DNA of 64,000 bases from Kutzneria buriramensis (GCF_043575855.1 NZ_CP144375.1:4836001-4900000); one strand, 5' to 3'. Shown: positions 1 through 7,519, counted from the first letter of the stretch. Program-made: numbers and translations. Notes: generated by a model from the sequence alone, not told the origin.

Positions 1-687
1 CGTCAGCGGCGTATGAAGCGAAACAATGTCACTCTCCCGAAACAGCTCGTCCAACGCCACATACTCAATCCCACCCCGCGGCTCACTGTCATGGGCCACG
101 ACGCGGCACCCAAACCCTCGCAGTCGATCCACCACCGCCGCGCCAATGCGCCCGGTCCCGACCACCCCCACCGTGAGATCCCTCAACTCCCGGCCACGAA
201 CCTCCCCCAACCGGTAGTCGAAGACATCAGCCCGCCGCATGACCGACTTCACATGCCGAACCGCCATCAGCATCAACATCACCGTGTAGTCCGCCACGCT
301 GTCCGGCGAATAACTGACGGTCCCCACCTCGAGCCCAATACTCTCCGCATACTTCACATCGATGTGGTTGCACCCCACGCTCCGAGTCGAGACGTACTCC
401 ACCCCCACCCGACTCAGAGCGAGCAACGTGGAATTGGCAACCCGAGTCTTGTGCCCGACGCTGACGCACCGATTCCCGTACGCCAGCTCGACGTTCCCCT
501 CGGCCACCGCCGCCTCGACAATGACCGGCTCGACCCCGAACCTCGGCGCCATCGCCCGGAACACCGCCGCCTCGTCCTGGCCGCACCCGTAAACCGTGAT
601 GCCCGTTTTCGCAACGGCCGAGAACGACGAGGCCGCCAGCAATCGGGTCCCGCCATCCGCCGCCCGCGCCGGCTCGCTGTAGGACAT
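1..687 (-). CDS. vanH: D-lactate dehydrogenase VanH, 3' end cut by window edge
   Basis: VanH reduces pyruvate to D-lactate, which VanA ligates to D-Ala so that peptidoglycan precursors end in D-Ala-D-Lac and escape glycopeptides. The first 229 residues are present; the family is about 320-330 aa. Diagnostic stretches seen are ITVYGCGQDEA (residues 30-40), SVGHKTR, STRSVGCNHID, YSPDSVADYT and the NAD-binding GVVGTGRIG. They match VanH far better than housekeeping 2-hydroxyacid dehydrogenases. The catalytic Glu and His lie beyond the edge. The ATG at 687 gives about 25 more N-terminal residues than enterococcal VanH, but no better start codon was found. vanA and vanX are expected just to the left; no vanRS lies on the right. 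Frame verified from the DNA. Confidence 0.9.
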   Translation of the reverse strand, partial: MSYSEPARAADGGTRLLAASSFSAVAKTGITVYGCGQDEAAVFRAMAPRFGVEPVIVEAAVAEGNVELAYGNRCVSVGHKTRVANSTLLALSRVGVEYVSTRSVGCNHIDVKYAESIGLEVGTVSYSPDSVADYTVMLMLMAVRHVKSVMRRADVFDYRLGEVRGRELRDLTVGVVGTGRIGAAVVDRLRGFGCRVVAHDSEPRGGIEYVALDELFRESDIVSLHTPLT

Positions 688-720
688 GCCCCCAGTCAAG
701 GCACCTGGATGTTGCCACCC

Positions 721-740
721 CGTATGCGCTTTTCCATACG
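721..740. promoter_or_regulatory. Inverted repeat in the vanH leader/promoter region
   Basis: Perfect 6-bp arms CGTATG and CATACG (721-726, 735-740) flank an 8-base centre, 33 bases before the vanH start. It could be an operator (VanR or another regulator) or a leader hairpin. A separate GC hairpin (875-893, arms CTGGGGGC/GCCCCCAG) lies further upstream beside the tRNA terminator. Seen directly; function inferred. Confidence 0.35.
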
Positions 741-897
741 CCCCCGATAACTACCGTCAGTAACTTCCAGCGCCGGGGGACGCTCACCCGGCTCGGACAG
801 ACGTCTTGGGACCAGAGCCCCGCCTTGCCCTAAACGGGACCACGCCGGGTCAGATACCAACCGCACCGTGGGGCCTGGGGGCTCGGCCCCCAGATAC

Positions 898-946
898 AAA
901 AAAAGCGAGAGCTGTGTCCGCGCTTTCCAGCGGACACAGCTCTCGC
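898..946 (-). terminator. Rho-independent terminator of tRNA-Ala
   Basis: A perfect 17-bp inverted repeat (905-921 with 930-946, 8-base loop) is followed on the minus strand by seven T residues (898-904). It begins 10 bases past the tRNA 3' end and separates the tRNA from vanH. Confidence 0.9.
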
Positions 947-955
947 ACTCTCGCG

Positions 956-1028
956 TGGAGCTGAGGGGAATCGAACCCCTGACCTTCTCGATGCGAACGA
1001 GACGCGCTACCAACTGTGCTACAGCCCC
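956..1028 (-). tRNA. tRNA-Ala (anticodon CGC)
   Basis: A 73-base cloverleaf: acceptor GGGGCTG pairs with CAGCTCC, the anticodon loop TTCGCAT gives CGC (reads GCG, Ala), and the T arm is AGGGG-TTCGAAT-CCCCT. The D stem has one imperfect pair. CCA is not encoded. The 3' end faces vanH. Confidence 0.93.
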
Positions 1029-1104
1029 GTCGTACTTCGGCTCTCGCTTCGGTACGTCAAGAACTATAGCAGGGGCCGCGGGGTGGTTTTGCCACCCCCC
1101 TGGT

Positions 1105-1896
1105 TCAGCCGGCGACGCGCCGGTAGCCGCGACGGTGGGGCAGGTCGAGGTCCTCGAAGGCGGGGTCCTCGTCGTCGATGTCGACGACGGTGGTGCCGTT
1201 GAGGGCGGGCCGGGGCCGGTACGGGGCGCGGGCGGGGGTGGAGCGGGGCGCGTCCTCGTATTCGGACAGCTCGGGTTCGACGGGCGGCGCGACGGGCTCG
1301 GCGACGGGCTCGGGCTCGTGGTGCTCGACGGGCGCGTAGTCGGTCTCGTCGTAGTCGGTCTCGACGAACTCGTCGGCCTCTTCGACGCGCGGGCGCATCC
1401 GGGCCTGTCGGCGTTCGCGCACGTCGGTCTCGATGCGGACCTGCCGGCGCAGGTAGCCGAGGTAGCCGACGAGCAGGAGGTCGACGCCGCCGTGGCCCCA
1501 CCACACGATGGGCATGACGAAGGCGGCGACGCCGGCGCTGGCCGCGGCCAGCACGAGGAGCACCAGCACCATGCGCTGCCGGAAGGCGTACTTGGCGCGG
1601 GCGGAGGCCGCCGCCGCTTCGGGGTCATAGCCGCCGCGTCCGGGCCTGTAGCGCCGGGGCGGGTCCTGGTAGTCGCGGTAGTCGTCGTCCGTGATCGCTG
1701 TCTCGGACTCGTCGACGGTCATGTCGAACTCCTCCTCAACATCCTCGGGACCACCGTCGTGGACCACCCGGGCGGCCAACGCGGAGTCGGCGGTCTTGGC
1801 CACCTCCTGGCGCTTGCGCGCGATCATCGGGACCAGGACGACGAGCCATGCCACAACCAGGGCGACGATGATCAATGAGCTGGGCACGTTCGTCAC
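1105..1896 (-). CDS. sepX: Divisome membrane protein SepX/GlpR (gephyrin-like receptor)
   Basis: 263 aa. An N-terminal membrane segment (7-24) is followed by an acidic linker (about 45-80), two further hydrophobic segments (about 109-128 and 138-150) and a long acidic, proline-rich C-terminal tail. This architecture and its place in the galU-glp-GNAT block match SepX of Streptomyces and GlpR of corynebacteria. GlpR is the membrane receptor of the MoeA/gephyrin-like protein Glp, and both act at the FtsZ divisome. Its presumed Glp partner is at 2694-3932. About 136 bases separate it from the GNAT gene, so it may have its own promoter. Sequence itself is poorly conserved; the assignment rests on architecture and synteny. 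Confidence 0.8.
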   Translation of the reverse strand: MTNVPSSLIIVALVVAWLVVLVPMIARKRQEVAKTADSALAARVVHDGGPEDVEEEFDMTVDESETAITDDDYRDYQDPPRRYRPGRGGYDPEAAAASARAKYAFRQRMVLVLLVLAAASAGVAAFVMPIVWWGHGGVDLLLVGYLGYLRRQVRIETDVRERRQARMRPRVEEADEFVETDYDETDYAPVEHHEPEPVAEPVAPPVEPELSEYEDAPRSTPARAPYRPRPALNGTTVVDIDDEDPAFEDLDLPHRRGYRRVAG

Positions 1897-2032
1897 CTCC
1901 CCCGTCAGTTCGATGGGCGTGCGCTGACCGCAGACGCCACGTTAGTCACAACAGTCACACGTGTCTCCGAGGCGCGCCGGGGATACACCGTTCCGCAAGT
2001 GTGGCGAAAAGCGCACCAACGGGTGAACTCGG

Positions 2033-2701
2033 TTACGAGTGATGGGCGCGTCCGGCCGCGACCAAACGGCCTACCAGGCCGTCCCCGGCCTCCTCGGCGG
2101 TCATGGCGAAGCAGATGTGGTCCCGCCAGCCGCCGGCCACGTCCAGATAGCGCCGGAACAGGCCTTCCTCGCGGAACCCGAGCTTGGTCAGCACCCGGAT
2201 GCTCGGCGCGTTCTCGGGCCGCACGGTGGCCTCGATACGGTGCAGCCCGGCCTGCCGGAACCCGTGGTCGACGACGAGCGCGGTCGCCGCGGTGGCCACC
2301 CCGCCACCGGTGACCTCGCTGTCCACCCAGTAGCCGACCCACGCCGAGCGCAGCGACCCGCGCAGCACGTTGCCGATGGTGATCTGGCCGGCGAGCACCC
2401 CGTCGACCATGATCATGAACGGCAGGGTCTGCCCGCGCCGGGCCAGGCTGCGCAGCGCCGACCACTGGCTGGGCCAGGCCAGCACGCCGTTGCGCTCCTC
2501 CCAGCTGCCGGGCGCGCTGGGCTCCCAGTTCTCCAGGTGCGAGCGCTCCCGGATCCGGATCCGGGACCAGGCGCCGCCGTCGAACAGCCGCGGCGGCCGC
2601 AGCTCGACCACACCGGCGGGCACGGTCAGCGGACCGAGCCGAACCGGCCATCCGGGATGCCGACCGCCGCCGAACTCGGCGATCTCCACGGGCTCACCCA
2701 C
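2033..2701 (-). CDS. GNAT N-acetyltransferase, RimJ/RimL type
   Basis: 222 aa. It has the GNAT fold of the ribosomal-protein N-terminal acetyltransferase group: core motif RQAGLHRIEATVRPENAPSI followed by VLTKLGFREEGLFRRYLDV, with a C-terminal helix. It would use acetyl-CoA; the acceptor protein is unknown. It overlaps the end of glp/moeA by 8 bases, so the two are probably co-translated. In actinobacteria this gene is routinely found between glp and sepX, which hints at a role in division or envelope assembly rather than ribosome modification. The length is normal and no active-site loss was noticed. Confidence 0.85.
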   Translation of the reverse strand: MGEPVEIAEFGGGRHPGWPVRLGPLTVPAGVVELRPPRLFDGGAWSRIRIRERSHLENWEPSAPGSWEERNGVLAWPSQWSALRSLARRGQTLPFMIMVDGVLAGQITIGNVLRGSLRSAWVGYWVDSEVTGGGVATAATALVVDHGFRQAGLHRIEATVRPENAPSIRVLTKLGFREEGLFRRYLDVAGGWRDHICFAMTAEEAGDGLVGRLVAAGRAHHS

Positions 2702-3932
2702 GCTGGGCGAGGAAGCACACCTGGATCTCCTCCCCGACGCTGACGTCGGTGACGTCCTCGTCGACCACGGCCAGGCAGTTGGCCTCCGCGAGCGACGCCA
2801 GCAGGTGCGAGCCGGACGTGCCGAGCGGTTGCAGCAGGAAGTCGTCGTTGCCGCTGTCGCGCAGCAGCTGGCCGCGCAGGAAGCCGCGGCGGCCCTTGGT
2901 GGAGGTCAGCGGCGAGAGCAGGCGCGCGGTGACCATCCGCCGATACGGGTTGGCCTTGCCCAGGGCGGTCCGGATCAGCGGCCGGACGAACACCTCGAAC
3001 ACCACCAGCGCGCTCATCGGATTGCTGGGCAGCAGGAAGGTGGGCACGGCGTCCGGCCCGAGCCGGCCGAAGCCCTGCGCGGAGCCGGGGTGCATGGCGA
3101 CCCGGGTGGTGTCCAGCTCGCCGAGGTCGGCCAGCGCGGCCCGCACCTCGTCGCCGCCGGTGCCGCCGACCCCGCCGGCCACCACCACGATCTCGGACAG
3201 CAGCAGGCGGCCCTCCACGACCTCCCGCAGCCGCCGCGGGTCGCCGGGCACGATGCCGACCCGGGACACCTCCGCCCCGGCGTCGCGCGCGGCGGCCGCC
3301 AGGGCGTACGAGTTGACGTCGTAGACCTGGCCGGGACCGGGCGTGCGGTCGATGTCGACCAGCTCGTCGCCGACGCAGATGATCGACACCCGCGGCTTGG
3401 GGTGCACCAGCACCTTGTCCCGGCCCACGGCGGCCAGCAGGCCCACCTGGGCCGAGCCGATCACGGTGCCGCCGCGCACGGCGACGTCGCCGGTCTGCAC
3501 GTCCTCGCCGGTGCGCCGGACGAACGCCGCCGACGGCACCGACATCGTCACGGTCACCTTGGCCGGATGGCTGTCGGTGTAACCGAGCGGCACCACGGCG
3601 TCGGCCAGCGTCGGCAGCGGCGCGCCGGTGTACACCCGGACCGCCTGCCCGGGCTGGAGCCGGCGGGGCTGCCGGGAGCCGGCCGGGATCTCCCCGACCA
3701 CCGGCAGCGCGACCGGGCTGTCGGTGGCCGGCTGCACGTCGACGCTGCGCACCGCGTAGCCGTCGACGGCGGCCTGGTCGAAGCCGGGCAGGGCGCGTTC
3801 GGCCACGACCTCCTCGGCGCACAGCAGGCCCTGCGCCTCGGAGATCGCCACCCGAACGGGCGAGGGCCGCACGGCGGCCCCGAGTACCCGGGTGAGCTGC
3901 TCGTCTACTGACCTCATCGTGGTTCCGCTCAA
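2694..3932 (-). CDS. glp: Gephyrin-like molybdotransferase Glp (MoeA family)
   Basis: 412 aa, full length for MoeA. The N-terminal substrate motif FDQAAVDGYAVR (about 51-62), the nucleotide/Mo motif GGVGGTGGDEVRAAL and the LPSNPMSALVVFEVFVRP stretch are present, followed by the C-terminal domain IV. MoeA inserts molybdenum into adenylylated molybdopterin. In Corynebacterium the paralogue in this locus, Glp, works with GlpR in cell division. The neighbouring sepX/glpR-like gene argues for the Glp role, although an enzymatic one is not excluded. The start overlaps the galU stop by 4 bases. Confidence 0.87.
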   Translation of the reverse strand: MSGTTMRSVDEQLTRVLGAAVRPSPVRVAISEAQGLLCAEEVVAERALPGFDQAAVDGYAVRSVDVQPATDSPVALPVVGEIPAGSRQPRRLQPGQAVRVYTGAPLPTLADAVVPLGYTDSHPAKVTVTMSVPSAAFVRRTGEDVQTGDVAVRGGTVIGSAQVGLLAAVGRDKVLVHPKPRVSIICVGDELVDIDRTPGPGQVYDVNSYALAAAARDAGAEVSRVGIVPGDPRRLREVVEGRLLLSEIVVVAGGVGGTGGDEVRAALADLGELDTTRVAMHPGSAQGFGRLGPDAVPTFLLPSNPMSALVVFEVFVRPLIRTALGKANPYRRMVTARLLSPLTSTKGRRGFLRGQLLRDSGNDDFLLQPLGTSGSHLLASLAEANCLAVVDEDVTDVSVGEEIQVCFLAQRG

Positions 3933-4819
3933 GCCTTCCCGATTCGACCCTCCAGCCAGCTGCGCAGGTCAGCGCCATACTCCGGGTGGTCGAGGGCGAA
4001 GTCCACCGCGGCACGCAGGAAACCACCCGGGTTTCCCAGGTCGTGCCGGCCGCCGCGGTGGACCACGACGTGCACGGGGTGACCTTCGTTGATCAGCATC
4101 GCGATCGCGTCGGTGATCTGCAACTCGCCGCCGGCCCCCGGGGTGATGCGCTTGATGGCGTCGAAGATCGCCCGGTCGAGCAGGTAGCGGCCGGCCGCGG
4201 CGAAGGTCGACGGGGCGTCCTCGGCCTTCGGCTTCTCCACCATCCCGACGACCTGCTTGACGTCGTCGTCGCCGGTGTCGCGCACGTCGAACACGCCGTA
4301 CGCGGAGATCTCCTCGCGCGGGATGTCGAACGCGCACAGCACGGTGCCGCCCAGCCGGGACCGCACTTCCGCCATCTTCGACAGCACTCCGGTGGGCAGC
4401 ACGAGGTCGTCCGGCAGCAGCACGGCCACGGCGTCGTCGGAGCCGTCCAGGTTGCCCTCGGCGCACCCGATCGCGTGACCGAGGCCGAGCGGCTTGTCCT
4501 GGATCGCCGTCTCCACGGACAGCAGCTTGGTGGCCCGCTGGACCTTGGCCAGCAGCTCGGTCTTGCCGCGGGCGGCGAGGGTCTCCTCCAGCTCGGGCTG
4601 CGCCCGGAAGTAGTTGGCGACCGCGTCCTTGCCCGGCGAGGTGACGATGACGAGCTTGGTGGCGCCCGCCTGGGCGGCCTCGGTGGCCACCAGCTCGATG
4701 CCGGGCGTGTCGACGACGGGCAGCAGTTCCTTGGGGACGGCCTTGGTCGTCGGCAGGAAGCGGGTGCCCAGGCCGGCAGCGGGCACGATGGCCGTGTGGA
4801 AGGCGCTTGGCGAGCTCAT
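3929..4819 (-). CDS. galU: UTP-glucose-1-phosphate uridylyltransferase
   Basis: 296 aa, typical GalU length. It makes UDP-glucose from UTP and glucose-1-phosphate for wall polymers and, with GalT, galactose use. The nucleotide-binding signature GLGTRFLPTTKAVPKELLP lies at residues 16-34, followed by the family stretches LGHAIGCAEGNL and VGMVEKPK and a C-terminal GRHDLGNPGGFLRAAVDF. First gene of the galU-glp-GNAT block. It is divergent from the cyclo-ligase gene with a 38-base gap, so the two promoters overlap. Confidence 0.95.
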   Translation of the reverse strand: MSSPSAFHTAIVPAAGLGTRFLPTTKAVPKELLPVVDTPGIELVATEAAQAGATKLVIVTSPGKDAVANYFRAQPELEETLAARGKTELLAKVQRATKLLSVETAIQDKPLGLGHAIGCAEGNLDGSDDAVAVLLPDDLVLPTGVLSKMAEVRSRLGGTVLCAFDIPREEISAYGVFDVRDTGDDDVKQVVGMVEKPKAEDAPSTFAAAGRYLLDRAIFDAIKRITPGAGGELQITDAIAMLINEGHPVHVVVHRGGRHDLGNPGGFLRAAVDFALDHPEYGADLRSWLEGRIGKA

Positions 4820-4857
4820 GAACGAGAAGACTATCCGTCACTCTGCGAGGTGGGGTC

Positions 4858-5433
4858 GTGACACCGACCGACCGTGACCCGGACAAGACCGACTGGCGGA
4901 AACGCCTGGTCAAGGCCCGTGCGGAGTTGTCAAGCGAGGTTCGGGCGGCGGAGGCGCAAGCGCTTGCTGACGCCGTCGGCGCGGTGGGCTGGCCGGCGGC
5001 GACGGTCTGCGCCTACGTGCCGGTCGGCACCGAGCCGGGCTCGGTGGCGCTGCTGGAGGCGCTGCGGGCCGCCGGCCGGCGGGTGCTGCTGCCGATCGTC
5101 ACCGGCAAGGAGCCGCTGGACTGGGGCGTGTACTTCGGCCCCGACCACCTGGTGCCCGGTCCGTACGGGCTGCGTGAGCCGTCGGGGCTGCGGCTGGGGC
5201 CGGGGGCGGTGCGCAACGTCGACGCGGTGCTGATCCCGGCGCTGGCGGTGGACCGGCGGGGCGTGCGGCTCGGGCGCGGCGCCGGCCACTACGACCGGTC
5301 GCTGACCGGCGTGACGGCCCCGCGCATCGCGGTGGTGCGGACGGAGGAGTTCGTCGAGCGGCTGCCGGCGGAGCCCCACGACGTGCTGATGACCGCCGTA
5401 CTCACCCCATCGGGTGGTTTTGTTCGACTGTGA
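4858..5433 (+). CDS. 5-formyltetrahydrofolate cyclo-ligase
   Basis: 191 aa. The enzyme converts 5-formyl-THF to 5,10-methenyl-THF with ATP. The conserved substrate/ATP loop GVRLGRGAGHYDRSL (about 136-150) and the N-terminal basic segment KTDWRKRLVKAR are present; the length is normal for the family. It starts at GTG. The gene sits divergently from galU and upstream of fmdB, an order common in actinobacteria. Confidence 0.93.
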   Translation: MTPTDRDPDKTDWRKRLVKARAELSSEVRAAEAQALADAVGAVGWPAATVCAYVPVGTEPGSVALLEALRAAGRRVLLPIVTGKEPLDWGVYFGPDHLVPGPYGLREPSGLRLGPGAVRNVDAVLIPALAVDRRGVRLGRGAGHYDRSLTGVTAPRIAVVRTEEFVERLPAEPHDVLMTAVLTPSGGFVRL

Positions 5434-5483
5434 CGATTCCCCTTGCTGTTTGCATGGTCACGCCGTCGTGGCGCATCATCGTC

Positions 5484-5510
5484 TTGGCACTCTGAGCCTT
5501 CGAGTGCCAA
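5484..5510 (+). promoter_or_regulatory. CIRCE element (HrcA operator) upstream of fmdB
   Basis: TTGGCACTC - 9 bases - GAGTGCCAA: perfect 9-bp arms with the 9-base spacing of CIRCE (consensus TTAGCACTC-N9-GAGTGCTAA), differing only by one compensated pair. It ends 23 bases before the GTG start of the zinc-ribbon gene. CIRCE binds the heat-shock repressor HrcA, so this gene is predicted to be heat-inducible. Confidence 0.85.
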
Positions 5511-5533
5511 GACCGACCGCTCGCGGAGGAACC

Positions 5534-5854
5534 GTGCCGACCTACCAGTACGCGTGCACCGCATGTGGACACCGCTTCGAGGCGGTTCAGTCCTTCAGCG
5601 ACAGCGCGCTGACCGAGTGCCCCGAATGCGCCGGCAAGCTGCGCAAGCTCTTCGGGTCCGTGGGCGTGGTGTTCAAGGGCAGCGGCTTCTACCGGACCGA
5701 CAGCCGCAACGGCTCCACCGCCTCGTCGCCGGCCGCGAGCAGCGGCTCGGAGACCAAGAGCGAGACCAAGACGGAGTCGAAGCCGGCGGAGTCCAAGCCC
5801 GCGGCGAAGGCGGAGAGTACCTCCTCGACGCCGGCCAAGGCCGCCGCGAACTGA
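5534..5854 (+). CDS. FmdB-family zinc-ribbon protein under CIRCE
   Basis: 106 aa. The zinc ribbon YQYACTACGHRFEAVQ ... CPECAGKLRKLFG (first 45 residues) has two CxxC knuckles. It is followed by GVVFKGSGFYRTDSR and a low-complexity Ser/Lys/Ala/Glu tail. FmdB-type proteins are of uncertain biochemical role. The GTG at 5534 is chosen because a GCGGAGG ribosome binding site lies 4 bases upstream and homology begins there; upstream in-frame codons belong to the leader with the CIRCE element. The CIRCE site implies HrcA control, i.e. a stress or chaperone-linked role, which is inference. Confidence 0.88.
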   Translation: MPTYQYACTACGHRFEAVQSFSDSALTECPECAGKLRKLFGSVGVVFKGSGFYRTDSRNGSTASSPAASSGSETKSETKTESKPAESKPAAKAESTSSTPAKAAAN

Positions 5855-5856
5855 AG

Positions 5857-5906
5857 TTGTCCACAGGGAACACCGGTTGTCCACAGGTCGTGGACAACCG
5901 GTGTTC
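5857..5906. terminator. Perfect 17-bp hairpin carrying DnaA-box sequences
   Basis: The arms at 5868-5884 and 5890-5906 are perfect with a 5-base loop, directly after the fmdB stop, so a terminator is plausible although no T-run follows. The same stretch holds two exact actinobacterial DnaA boxes TTGTCCACA (5857-5865, 5877-5885) and one inverted 8/9 match (5889-5897). Confidence 0.7.
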
Positions 5907-5924
5907 TCGCTGTTGAGGGAGCCC

Positions 5925-5930
5925 TAGCGT
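5925..5930 (+). promoter_or_regulatory. Probable leaderless promoter (-10) of SAF gene
   Basis: TAGCGT ends 7 bases before the ATG at 5938 and no ribosome binding site is present, which fits a leaderless transcript as is common in actinobacteria. Confidence 0.45.
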
Positions 5931-5937
5931 CGATCGC

Positions 5938-6552
5938 ATGGGCACCACCCGACTCCGCCGCCTGCTGACCCTGTCCGGCTGGGCGCGCACGATCCTGCTC
6001 CGCCGCACGGCCGCCGCGCTGCTGGCCGTGCTCGCCGTCGTGCTGGCCGCGGCGTCGCTGCTGCACGATCGCGAGCACGCCGCCTCGGTGCTGGTCGCCG
6101 CCCGGGACGTGCCGGCGGGAACCACCCTCACCGGCGACGACGTGCGAATACGCGCCCTGCCGGCGGCGTATGCGCCGGCAGGGTCCCTGCACGACGCCGG
6201 CGCGGCCGTCGGTCGAGTGCTGGCCGGGTCGGCCCGCGCGGGCGAGCCGATCACCGACGTGCGGCTGGTCGGCCGCGAGAACACGCTGCTGGCCGGCGGC
6301 GATCCGAACGCTGAGGCGGTGCCGGTGCGACTCACCGACGCGGCCGTGGCCGACCTGCTCAGAGCCGGCAGCCATGTCGACGTGGTCGGCGATCCCGCGG
6401 TGCTGGCGAATGACGCCATTGTGATTACGGTGCGGCCGAGCGAGGGTATGTCGGCGAAAGGCCGACTGGTGGTCGTGGCGCTGCCCCGGCAGGCCGCGGC
6501 GAAGGTGGCGGCGGCGTCATTGACGCAACCGGTCACCGTTACTCTGCGCTGA
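5938..6552 (+). CDS. SAF-domain membrane-anchored protein (CpaB/RcpC-like)
   Basis: 204 aa. An N-terminal membrane anchor (about 23-42, Ala/Leu/Val rich) is followed by a SAF domain beginning VLVAARDVPAGTTLTGDDVRI (about 51-71) and a C-terminal region resembling RcpC/CpaB of tight-adherence pilus systems. No pilus genes lie nearby, so it is a lone SAF protein. Such solitary genes occur before mscL in many actinobacteria; the function is unknown. Translation seems leaderless. Confidence 0.8.
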   Translation: MGTTRLRRLLTLSGWARTILLRRTAAALLAVLAVVLAAASLLHDREHAASVLVAARDVPAGTTLTGDDVRIRALPAAYAPAGSLHDAGAAVGRVLAGSARAGEPITDVRLVGRENTLLAGGDPNAEAVPVRLTDAAVADLLRAGSHVDVVGDPAVLANDAIVITVRPSEGMSAKGRLVVVALPRQAAAKVAAASLTQPVTVTLR

Positions 6553-6577
6553 TCGTTCGCCCCTCTGAGGAGTCGTA

Positions 6578-6961
6578 ATGCTGAAGGGTTTCCGGGACTT
6601 CCTGTTCCGCGGCAACATCGTCGACCTGGCCGTCGCCGTGGTCATCGGCACGGCGTTCACCGCGCTGGTCACCGCGCTGGGCAACGCCTTCATCAACCCG
6701 CTGGTGAAGGCCATCACCGGCGGGGAGATCGGCGGCCAGTTCACCGTGGCCGGCGTGACCTTCGACTACGGCCTGTTCATCACGGCGGTGATCAACTTCG
6801 TCATCATCGCCGCGGTGGTCTACTTCCTGATCGTCGTGCCGGTCCAGCGCATCACCAACCGGTTCAAGAAGCAGGAGGAGGAGAAGCCGTCCGCGCCGAC
6901 GGACATCGAGCTGCTCACCGAGATCCGCGACCTGCTGCGGTCCCAGCAGGGCCAGCGCTAG
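6578..6961 (+). CDS. mscL: Large-conductance mechanosensitive channel MscL
   Basis: 127 aa, usual length. It begins MLKGFRDFLFRGNIVDLAVAV, the amphipathic N-terminal helix running into TM1 (about 15-43). TM2 is about 68-92, followed by a charged KKQEEEK stretch and the C-terminal helix EIRDLLRSQQ. It forms a homopentameric pore that opens under membrane tension to release solutes on osmotic downshock. A GAGGAG site precedes the ATG. Its stop overlaps the stop of the convergent small gene by 4 bases. Confidence 0.96.
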   Translation: MLKGFRDFLFRGNIVDLAVAVVIGTAFTALVTALGNAFINPLVKAITGGEIGGQFTVAGVTFDYGLFITAVINFVIIAAVVYFLIVVPVQRITNRFKKQEEEKPSAPTDIELLTEIRDLLRSQQGQR

Positions 6962-7137
6962 CGGTCCTCGTGGTGGGGCGGGCGGTTCTCCTCGTACCAG
7001 CTGTCGGCGTCCCGGCCGCGGCGGTCCGGGTCCCGCTCGTCCGAGGTGGTCTCGGGCAGCACCTCGCCGAAGACCTCATCCAGGCGCCGGGTGGGTTTGG
7101 GCTGTTCGCGTGGCTCGGTCACCCACCCATCGTCCAT
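6958..7137 (-). CDS. Small acidic conserved hypothetical protein
   Basis: 59 aa, very hydrophilic, with the core TRRLDEVFGEVLPETTSDERD and a C-terminal WYEENRPPHH. I recall similar small proteins next to mscL in actinomycetes, but have no function for them. The start is uncertain: ATG at 7137 or GTG at 7122 (VTEPREQ) are both possible. The longer reading frame upstream runs antisense into the next gene and was rejected. It converges with mscL with a 4-base overlap. Confidence 0.6.
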   Translation of the reverse strand: MDDGWVTEPREQPKPTRRLDEVFGEVLPETTSDERDPDRRGRDADSWYEENRPPHHEDR

Positions 7138-7183
7138 CATTGACCTCAGAGGCTTGTCAGCGAGCACGAGACGGGGGCACCCA

Positions 7184-7465
7184 GTGAGCTTCTTCGATCG
7201 GGCCAAGGAAGTGGCCAACGACCTGGCCGAGAAGGCCGCGCCGCTGCGCGACAAGGCCGCCGAGGCGGTCAGCGACCTCGCCGAGAAGGCGGAGCCGCTG
7301 CGCGAGAAGGCGCAGCCCTACCTGGAGCAGGCCGGCGAGGCGATCAACAAGGGCGCCGACGCCGCCCAGGCCAAGATGGACGAGCTGACCGGCGGCAAGT
7401 TCAGCGAGGGCGTGCGCACGGTCGGCGAGAAGGTCGGCGAGCTGTTCAACCACGACAAGAAGTGA
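7184..7465 (+). CDS. MT0933-like antitoxin-family / amphipathic repeat protein
   Basis: 93 aa, no membrane segment, built of Ala/Lys/Glu-rich helical repeats (DKAAEAV, EKAEPLREKA) and ending KMDELTGGKFSEGVRTVGEKVGELF. The last part resembles the MT0933/Rv0909-type antitoxin family, which also contains DKxTGGK-like segments. No toxin gene follows, so an antitoxin role is doubtful; it could equally be a stress-related helical protein. GTG start with an ACGGGGG site 6 bases upstream. Confidence 0.65.
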   Translation: MSFFDRAKEVANDLAEKAAPLRDKAAEAVSDLAEKAEPLREKAQPYLEQAGEAINKGADAAQAKMDELTGGKFSEGVRTVGEKVGELFNHDKK

Positions 7466-7473
7466 GCGGACAC

Positions 7474-7510
7474 GGTTCGGGCCCCCGCCGCGGTGGCGGG
7501 GGCCCGAACC
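7474..7510. terminator. Bidirectional terminator hairpin
   Basis: Perfect 16-bp GC-rich arms (7474-7489, 7495-7510) with a 5-base loop lie between the convergent antitoxin-like gene and mogA. Confidence 0.85.
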
Positions 7511-7519
7511 GGACCGTGA

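Noticed and set aside
2370..3911. 513-codon plus-strand frame
   Set aside because: Antisense shadow of glp/moeA and the GNAT gene.
7184..7465. Complete toxin-antitoxin pair
   Set aside because: Only the antitoxin-like half is present; the neighbouring genes are mogA and a small acidic protein, not toxins.
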